From positions 2,269,001 to 2,333,000 of the forward strand of contig NZ_CP113056.1 of assembly GCF_026625645.1 (NCBI RefSeq): 64,000 nt of DNA. Reading direction: 5' to 3'. Source of the stretch: Ancylobacter sp. SL191. Lineage in GTDB: Bacteria; Pseudomonadota; Alphaproteobacteria; Rhizobiales; Xanthobacteraceae. The notes beneath the pieces were generated by a model. That model was given only the letters and a program-made list of their open reading frames with translations. It ran no database searches and was not told where the DNA came from. Positions within the stretch are counted from its first letter, which is position 1. Every line of letters begins with the position of its first letter. Positions 59,156-64,000 of this stretch are shown here, piece by piece. Position numbers and translations under genes: made by a program.

Positions 59156-59737
59156 CTATTGCGGGCGCGGCGCCGGGGCGCTGGCATCGAGCGCCAGATT
59201 GAGGGCGAGAACGTTGACGCGCGGATCACCGAACACTCCGAACTGCGGTCCCTCTATGTGCGCGTTCACGAGATCGCGGACAAGCGCCGGCTCCACCTTG
59301 CGGGCGGCGGCGACGCGCGGCACCTGCGCCAGCGCATAGGCCGGGGAGATGTGCGGATCGAGCCCGCTGCCCGAGGTGGTGACGGCATCGGCCGGGATCG
59401 GGCCGGTGAGGCCGGCCGCGCGCAGCGCGTCGGCATCCGTCTTCAGCCGCTCGGCCAGCTTGGCGCTGGTCGGCCCCAGATTGGTGCCGGAAGAGGCCGA
59501 GGCGTCATAGCCGTTGCCCGCCGCCGAGGGGCGCGGGTGGAAATAGGTCGCGCCGGCGAAACCCTGGCCGATCAGTGACGAGCCGACCACGGTGCCGTCG
59601 CGGGTGATGAGCGAGCCGCGCGACTCGCTGGGGAACAGCGCCTGCGCAGCCTCGGTCATGGCGAGCGGGTAGGCGATGCCGGTGAGGAGGGTGAAGGCGA
59701 TGAGCAGCGTCAGTGCCGGGCGAAGATGGGTTAGCAT
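59156..59737 (-). CDS. kdpC: KdpC, potassium-transporting ATPase C subunit
   Basis: A 193-residue single-span subunit. N-terminal membrane helix LTLLIAFTLLTGIAYPLAMT, then conserved GSSLIGQGFAGATYFHPRPSA, split as GSSLIGQGF and YFHPRPSA, VTTSGSGLDPHISPAYA and the terminal region VNVLALNLALD. ATG 59737 has AAGGAA nine bases before; an ATG six codons earlier is also open. It stabilises the KdpFABC complex. The 122-base gap to kdpB contains a palindromic repeat element. Confidence 0.93.
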   Translation of the reverse strand: MLTHLRPALTLLIAFTLLTGIAYPLAMTEAAQALFPSESRGSLITRDGTVVGSSLIGQGFAGATYFHPRPSAAGNGYDASASSGTNLGPTSAKLAERLKTDADALRAAGLTGPIPADAVTTSGSGLDPHISPAYALAQVPRVAAARKVEPALVRDLVNAHIEGPQFGVFGDPRVNVLALNLALDASAPAPRPQ

Positions 59738-59763
59738 GATGAAGTTCCTTGTCATTCATCGGC

Positions 59764-59850
59764 GTCATCCCGGACGGCCGAAGGCCGATCCGGGATCGCT
59801 GGAAATCGGAGAACGATCCCGGCTCTGCGCTTCGCTTCGGCCGGGATGAC
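59764..59850. repeat. Palindromic intergenic repeat, copy 2, between kdpB and kdpC
   Basis: Outer arms GTCATCCCGG (59764-59773) and CCGGGATGAC (59841-59850) with inner GATCCGGGATC and GATCCCGG. Same outer arms as at 42886-42921. It fills most of the kdpB-kdpC spacer and could form a large hairpin in the operon mRNA. Confidence 0.85.
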
Positions 59851-59859
59851 GAAGACGGG

Positions 59860-61926
59860 TCAGGCAAGGCCGAGCGCGGCGACGGCGAGGTCGATGAGCT
59901 TGATGCCGATGAAGGGCAGGATGACGCCGCCGCCGCCATAGAGGGCGAGGTTGCGGGCGAGCACGGTGGCGGCGGGCTGGGCACGGTAGGGCACGCCGCG
60001 CAAGGCGAGCGGGATCAGCGCGATGATGATGAGCGCGTTGAAGATCACCGCCGAGAGAATGGCGCTCTGCGGCGAGTGAAGCCCCATCACATTGAGCAGG
60101 CCGAGTTCCGGGATCGCGGCGATGAACAGCGCCGGGATGATGGCGAAGTACTTCGCCACGTCATTGGCGATGGAGAAGGTGGTGAGCGCGCCGCGCGTCA
60201 TCAGCAGTTGCTTGCCGATGCCGACGATCTCTATGAGCTTGGTCGGGTCGCTGTCGAGGTCGACCATGTTGCCGGCCTCGCGCGCCGCCTGGGTGCCGGA
60301 CTGCATGGCGACGCCGACATCGGCCTGGGCCAGCGCCGGGGCGTCATTGGTGCCGTCGCCGCACATGGCGACGAGCCGGCCATGGCGCTGCTCGGTGCGG
60401 ATATAGGCGAGCTTGTCCTGCGGGGTGGCCTCGGCGATGAAATCGTCGACGCCCGCTTCCGAGGCGATGGCGGCGGCGGTGACGGGGTTGTCGCCGGTGA
60501 CCATCACCGTGCGGATGCCCATGCGGCGCAGCTCGGCGAAGCGTTCCTTGATGTCGGGCTTCACCACATCCTTGAGGTGGATGACGCCGAGCAGGCGGCC
60601 ATTCTCCGCGAGGCCCAGCGGCGTGCCGCCGGAACGGGCGATCTTGTCCACCGCCGCGTCAAAAGCGGCGATGCCGGTGGAGGCGTTGGCATCGACCGAA
60701 TGGACGAAGCGCTTCACCGCGTCGACCGCGCCCTTGCGGATGCGCCGCCCGGTGACATCGACGCCGGAGAGGCGGGTGGCGGCGGTGAAGGGCACGAAGC
60801 TCGCCCCCGCCATCGCCGCCGTTTCGGTGGTGATGCCGTATTTCTCGCGCGCCAGCTCCAGGATCGAGCGGCCCTCGGCGGTCTCGTCGGCGAGGCTCGC
60901 CTGCACGGCGATGAGCGCCGCCTCGGGCTCGCTAATGCCGGGCACCGGGATGATCTCCGAGGCCATGCGGTTGCCGAAGGTGATGGTGCCGGTCTTGTCG
61001 AGCAGCAGCGTGTCGACATCGCCCGCCGCCTCCACCGCGCGGCCGGACATGGCGAGCACATTGTGGCGGATCAGCCGGTCCATGCCGGCGATGCCGATGG
61101 CCGAGAGCAGGCCGCCAATGGTCGTGGGGATCAGCGTGACGAGCAGCGCGACCAGCACCGGCACCGGCACGTCGGCGGCCGAATAGCGGCCGAGCCCGGC
61201 GAGCGAGACGACGGCAATGAGGAAGATCAGCGTCATGCCGACGAGCAGGATGGAGAGCGCCAGCTCGTTCGGCGTCTTCTGCCGCTCGGCGCCTTCCACC
61301 AGCGCGATCATGCGGTCGAGGAAGGAGGAACCGGGCGCGGCGGTGATGCGCACGACGATCCAGTCGGAGATGACGGTGGTGCCGCCGGTGACCGCCGAGC
61401 GGTCGCCGCCGCTCTCGCGGATGACGGGCGCGCTCTCGCCGGTGATGGCGGCCTCGTTCACCGAGGCGATGCCCTCGACGATCTCGCCGTCGCCGGGAAT
61501 GAGGTCGCCGGCTTCGACCAGCACGTGATCGCCCAGCTTGAGGTCGAGGGCGGAGACGCGCTCGACATTGGCGCGGTCGGTGGCGCTGCGCATGCGCTTG
61601 GCCACCGTGTCGGTGCGCGCCTTGCGCAGGGAATCCGCCTGGGCGCGGCCGCGCCCTTCGGCGATGGCCTCGGCGAAATTGGCGAACAGCACGGTGAACC
61701 ACAGCCAGGCCATGATCTGGCCGGTGAAGGCCAGAGGATTGCCGACGAGGAAATCGCGCAGGAACAGCACGGTGACGAGGGCCGCCACCACCTCGGTGAC
61801 GAAGATCACCGGGTTGCGCATGAGCAGGACGGGGTTGAGCTTGAACACCGCGTCGCGCAGCGCCCGCCCGATCAGCTCGGGCGAGGCGAAGGCGGAGCCG
61901 GTCTTCGCAGGATTATGCGTGGACAT
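59860..61926 (-). CDS. kdpB: KdpB, catalytic P-type ATPase subunit
   Basis: A 688-residue P-type ATPase. Phosphorylation motif [10 protein letters not shown] with Asp310, TGES (172-175) in the actuator domain including the Ser known in E. coli KdpB as an inhibitory phosphorylation site, [10 protein letters not shown] and [13 protein letters not shown] for nucleotide and hinge, and [16 protein letters not shown] for Mg binding. ATG 61926 with GGAG about ten bases before; a longer upstream frame is rejected. About seven membrane segments. It hydrolyses ATP to drive potassium uptake through KdpA. It lies 23 bases after kdpA. Confidence 0.97.
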   Translation of the reverse strand: MSTHNPAKTGSAFASPELIGRALRDAVFKLNPVLLMRNPVIFVTEVVAALVTVLFLRDFLVGNPLAFTGQIMAWLWFTVLFANFAEAIAEGRGRAQADSLRKARTDTVAKRMRSATDRANVERVSALDLKLGDHVLVEAGDLIPGDGEIVEGIASVNEAAITGESAPVIRESGGDRSAVTGGTTVISDWIVVRITAAPGSSFLDRMIALVEGAERQKTPNELALSILLVGMTLIFLIAVVSLAGLGRYSAADVPVPVLVALLVTLIPTTIGGLLSAIGIAGMDRLIRHNVLAMSGRAVEAAGDVDTLLLDKTGTITFGNRMASEIIPVPGISEPEAALIAVQASLADETAEGRSILELAREKYGITTETAAMAGASFVPFTAATRLSGVDVTGRRIRKGAVDAVKRFVHSVDANASTGIAAFDAAVDKIARSGGTPLGLAENGRLLGVIHLKDVVKPDIKERFAELRRMGIRTVMVTGDNPVTAAAIASEAGVDDFIAEATPQDKLAYIRTEQRHGRLVAMCGDGTNDAPALAQADVGVAMQSGTQAAREAGNMVDLDSDPTKLIEIVGIGKQLLMTRGALTTFSIANDVAKYFAIIPALFIAAIPELGLLNVMGLHSPQSAILSAVIFNALIIIALIPLALRGVPYRAQPAATVLARNLALYGGGGVILPFIGIKLIDLAVAALGLA

Positions 61927-61949
61927 GAGAGGTCTCCGGTCGCGGTCGT

Positions 61950-63659
61950 TCAGAAGGTCTTGCCGGCCAGCATCTGCACCTGCTCGGCGATGGGGCCGAG
62001 GGCGAGAGCGGGGAAGAACTGGAGACCCCCGAGGATGAGGATGACGCCGGTGAGAAGGCCGACGAAAAGCAGCCCGTGGGTCGGGAAGGTGCCGGAGGAG
62101 GCGGCGAGCCGGGTCTTGCCGGCGAGCGAGCCGGCGATCGCCATCATCGGCACGATATAGGCGAAGCGCCCGAGCAGCATGGCAAGGCCCAGCGTGGTGT
62201 TCCACCAAAGCGAGTTGGCGGAGAGGCCGCCAAAGGCCGAGCCGTTATTCCCCGCCGCCGAGGAGTAGGCGTAGAGGATTTCCGACAGTGCGTGCGGGCC
62301 GGCATTGCCGAGCCCGGCCAGCGCGTCCGGCAGCACGGCGGCTACGCCTGAGAAGCCGAGAATGGCGGTGGGCAGGATCAGCACGGCGAGAATGGCCATC
62401 TTCACCTCCTTCGCCTCGATCTTCTTGCCGAGATATTCCGGCGTGCGCCCGACCATCAGGCCGGCGACGAAGACGGCGATGATCGCCATGACCAACAGGC
62501 CATAGAGGCCGGAGCCGACGCCGCCCGGCAGGATCTCGCCGAGCTGGATCATGAACATCGGCACCAGCCCGCCGAGCGGGGTGAAGGAGCCGTGCATGGC
62601 GTTCACCGCGCCGTCCGACAGGCCTGTGGTGACGGTGGCGAACAGCGCGGAGGCGGCGAGGCCGAAGCGGACCTCCTTGCCCTCCATATTGCCGCCCGCC
62701 GGGTCGAGCCCCGCCGCGACCAGCGAGGGGGTGCCGGCCGCTTCCGCCCAATAGGCGACGGCGACGCCGGCGATGAGGATGATGGCGATGACGCCGATCA
62801 ACGCGCGGGCCTGCCGGCGGTCGCCGACCAGACGGCCGAAGGCGAAGACCAGCGCGGCGGAGATCACCAGCATCTGCCAGATTTCCAGCGCGTTGCTGAA
62901 CGGCGTCGGGTTCTCGAAGGGGTGAGCGGCATTCACATTGAAGAAGCCGCCGCCATTGGTGCCGAGCTGCTTGATCGCCATTTGCGAGGCGACGGGGCCG
63001 ACCGCGATGGTCTGCTGCGCGCCCTCCAGCGTGGTGGCGGCGACGCTTGCGTCAAGCGTCTGCGGCACGCCCATCGCCACCTGCGCGAGGCCGGTGATGA
63101 TGGCCAGCGGCAGCAGGATGTAGAGCACCGAGCGCGTCATATCGACGAAGAAATTGCCGAGGCCGGGCGCGTTCGAGCGGGCAAAGGCCCGCACCAGCGC
63201 GACGGCGAGCGCAAGGCCGGTGGCGGCGGAGAGGAAGTTCTGCACGGTGAGCCCGGCCATCTGGCTGAACAGGCTCATCGTGGTCTCGCCGCCATAGGAC
63301 TGCCAGTTGGTGTTGGTGACGAAGCTCACCGCCGTGTTGAAGGCGAGGTCGGGCGACAGCGCACCGAAGCCCAGCGGGTTCAGCGGCAGCAGGCCCTGAA
63401 GGCGCAGCAGCGCGTAGAGCAGGACGACGCCCGCCGCGTTGAAGGCGAGCATGGCGAGCGTGTAGCCCAGCGCGCTCTGCTCGGCCTTGGGGTCGACGCC
63501 GGCAAGGCGATAGAGGCCACGCTCGAGCGGGCCGAGCACGGGCGAGAGCAGGGTGCGCTCACCGGCGTACAGCCGCGCCATAGTGGCGCCGAGCGGCACG
63601 GCGGCGATGAGGACGAGCGCGAGGATGATGGCTATCTGGAGCCAGCCGAGAGCGGTCAT
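61950..63659 (-). CDS. kdpA: KdpA, potassium-channel-like subunit
   Basis: A 569-residue membrane protein with four MPM-type repeats and about ten helices. The selectivity filter segments are visible, such as [57 protein letters not shown] and [16 protein letters not shown], each containing the conserved Gly. Length and order are as in other KdpA proteins. It binds and conducts potassium in the Kdp complex. It starts 30 bases after kdpF. Confidence 0.97.
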   Translation of the reverse strand: MTALGWLQIAIILALVLIAAVPLGATMARLYAGERTLLSPVLGPLERGLYRLAGVDPKAEQSALGYTLAMLAFNAAGVVLLYALLRLQGLLPLNPLGFGALSPDLAFNTAVSFVTNTNWQSYGGETTMSLFSQMAGLTVQNFLSAATGLALAVALVRAFARSNAPGLGNFFVDMTRSVLYILLPLAIITGLAQVAMGVPQTLDASVAATTLEGAQQTIAVGPVASQMAIKQLGTNGGGFFNVNAAHPFENPTPFSNALEIWQMLVISAALVFAFGRLVGDRRQARALIGVIAIILIAGVAVAYWAEAAGTPSLVAAGLDPAGGNMEGKEVRFGLAASALFATVTTGLSDGAVNAMHGSFTPLGGLVPMFMIQLGEILPGGVGSGLYGLLVMAIIAVFVAGLMVGRTPEYLGKKIEAKEVKMAILAVLILPTAILGFSGVAAVLPDALAGLGNAGPHALSEILYAYSSAAGNNGSAFGGLSANSLWWNTTLGLAMLLGRFAYIVPMMAIAGSLAGKTRLAASSGTFPTHGLLFVGLLTGVILILGGLQFFPALALGPIAEQVQMLAGKTF

Positions 63660-63689
63660 GGCGAGGGACTTTCAGGGAGGGAGGGCGCG

Positions 63690-63776
63690 TCAGAACTTCT
63701 CGGGCTGCAGCAGCGCGAGCACGAGATAGACGGCGAGGGCGAGGGCGACAGAGGCGCCCAGAAGGAGATCAAGCAT
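63690..63776 (-). CDS. kdpF: KdpF, small stabilising subunit
   Basis: A 28-residue hydrophobic peptide with one membrane helix (LLLGASVALALAVYLVLAL) ending QPEKF, the conserved KdpF C-terminus. It starts three bases after the stop of the preceding small ORF and 30 bases before kdpA. In E. coli KdpF stabilises the purified complex but is not essential. It is shorter than the usual gene-calling limits, so it is easily missed. Confidence 0.92.
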   Translation of the reverse strand: MLDLLLGASVALALAVYLVLALLQPEKF

Positions 63777-63779
63777 GGC

Positions 63780-63863
63780 CTAGCCTCGCGCGGTGTAGCG
63801 GGCATAGGCGGCCATCAGCAGGAAGAAGCCGAGGGCGATGGCGAGGTAGATAAAATCCAGCAT
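63780..63863 (-). CDS. Very small membrane ORF upstream of kdpF
   Basis: A 27-residue peptide, MLDFIYLAIALGFFLLMAA then YARYTARG: one hydrophobic helix with a positive end. It starts at ATG 63863 after TGGAAC/AGGA and ends three bases before kdpF, implying translation with it. It resembles KdpF in size and N-terminus (both begin MLD) but lacks the PEKF end. I recall similar peptides ahead of kdpF in other alphaproteobacteria, but cannot confirm here. It could be a second small Kdp subunit or a leader that aids translation. Confidence 0.65.
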   Translation of the reverse strand: MLDFIYLAIALGFFLLMAAYARYTARG

Positions 63864-63940
63864 GTTCCAGGTTCCTGGTTGGGCCGGTCTCTCATCTAGG
63901 CGGGGGCGGATAAGCGTTCGATCCGGAATGCGGCGACCCG

Positions 63941-63960
63941 CCATAAGGAAGGCATAAAGG
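63941..63960 (-). promoter_or_regulatory. Candidate KdpE-binding direct repeat upstream of kdp
   Basis: Minus strand CCTTTATGCCTTCCTTATGG contains TTTATG and TTATGG half-sites one turn apart, resembling the T-rich TTTATA/TTTACA direct repeat of E. coli KdpE. It lies 78-97 bases before the small ORF. No clear -10 was identified. Suggestive only. Confidence 0.4.
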
Positions 63961-64000
63961 CCGCCGGCCGCGCGTTACCGTCGCGTGTTCGCCCTTCGGT

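Noticed and set aside
1-64000. CRISPR arrays, insertion sequences, prophage genes, tRNA or rRNA genes
   Set aside because: No spaced direct repeats of CRISPR type, no transposase or integrase motifs and no cloverleaf or rRNA sequence were recognised when reading the window.
63864-64000. A riboswitch upstream of the kdp operon
   Set aside because: No recognisable conserved riboswitch core was seen; the region looks like a promoter with a KdpE-type repeat.

Overview
The window is high-GC DNA with alphaproteobacterial gene content: a choline-sulfate operon with a LysR regulator, an AmiC/AmiR-controlled urea/amide ABC operon with formamidase, TctCBA, many solute-binding-protein transporters and KdpFABC-DE. 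It fits a metabolically versatile soil or plant-associated member of the Hyphomicrobiales, perhaps near Ancylobacter/Starkeya/Xanthobacter. The genus is inferred from gene content only. No tRNA, rRNA, CRISPR array, transposase or phage gene was seen, so this looks like ordinary chromosome rich in catabolic and transport operons.

Layout. 1-3189 (+): tail of a PEP-dependent dihydroxyacetone kinase operon (HPr end, enzyme I, a small HTH-like protein, DhaK). 3202-6803: choline-sulfate module, choX-betC on the minus strand, divergent from its LysR regulator. 6809-16285 (-): a nine-gene operon amiC-amiR-urtABCDE-fmdA-tandem nitrilase. Its leader carries an intrinsic terminator and a hairpin of the kind ANTAR proteins use. 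16532-21143 (-): YcaC-like hydrolase, XapX protein, exported amidohydrolase and MFS exporter. 21261-23998 (-): a degenerate receiver, a FixJ-type regulator and a membrane histidine kinase, divergent from tctCBA, a beta-propeller protein and a small unknown protein (24350-29071). 29294-32617 (+): an autotransporter whose passenger begins with a pepsin-like domain. 32634-40534: a LuxR solo flanked by two proline-iminopeptidase-like hydrolases and a peptide ABC transporter. 40638-50157: two divergent transcription units plus a second sugar-type ABC transporter (HAD phosphatase, FGGY kinase, BtpA-like protein, DeoR regulator, SDR dehydrogenase, MalK/MalG/binding protein/MalF). 50307-55742 (+): DeoR regulator, 2-aminoethylphosphonate-type ABC transporter and HAD phosphatase. 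55749-63863 (-): kdp operon running small ORF-kdpF-A-B-C-D-E.

The most notable system is 32634-40534. The LuxR protein carries the W57M and Y61W changes (TraR numbering) that mark the plant-signal-responsive LuxR solos OryR/PsoR/PipR. No luxI is present. An identical 16-base element, part of a near-palindrome, lies 64-65 bases upstream of the start codons of both flanking hydrolase genes, in the same orientation. Together with the adjacent peptide importer this matches the known PipR-pipA-peptide-transporter arrangement and suggests an inter-kingdom sensing circuit for a plant-derived or peptide-like compound. Other items worth following up are the ANTAR-type antitermination leader, the pepsin-like autotransporter passenger, the fused nitrilase with a dead second domain, and a very short extra ORF ahead of kdpF.
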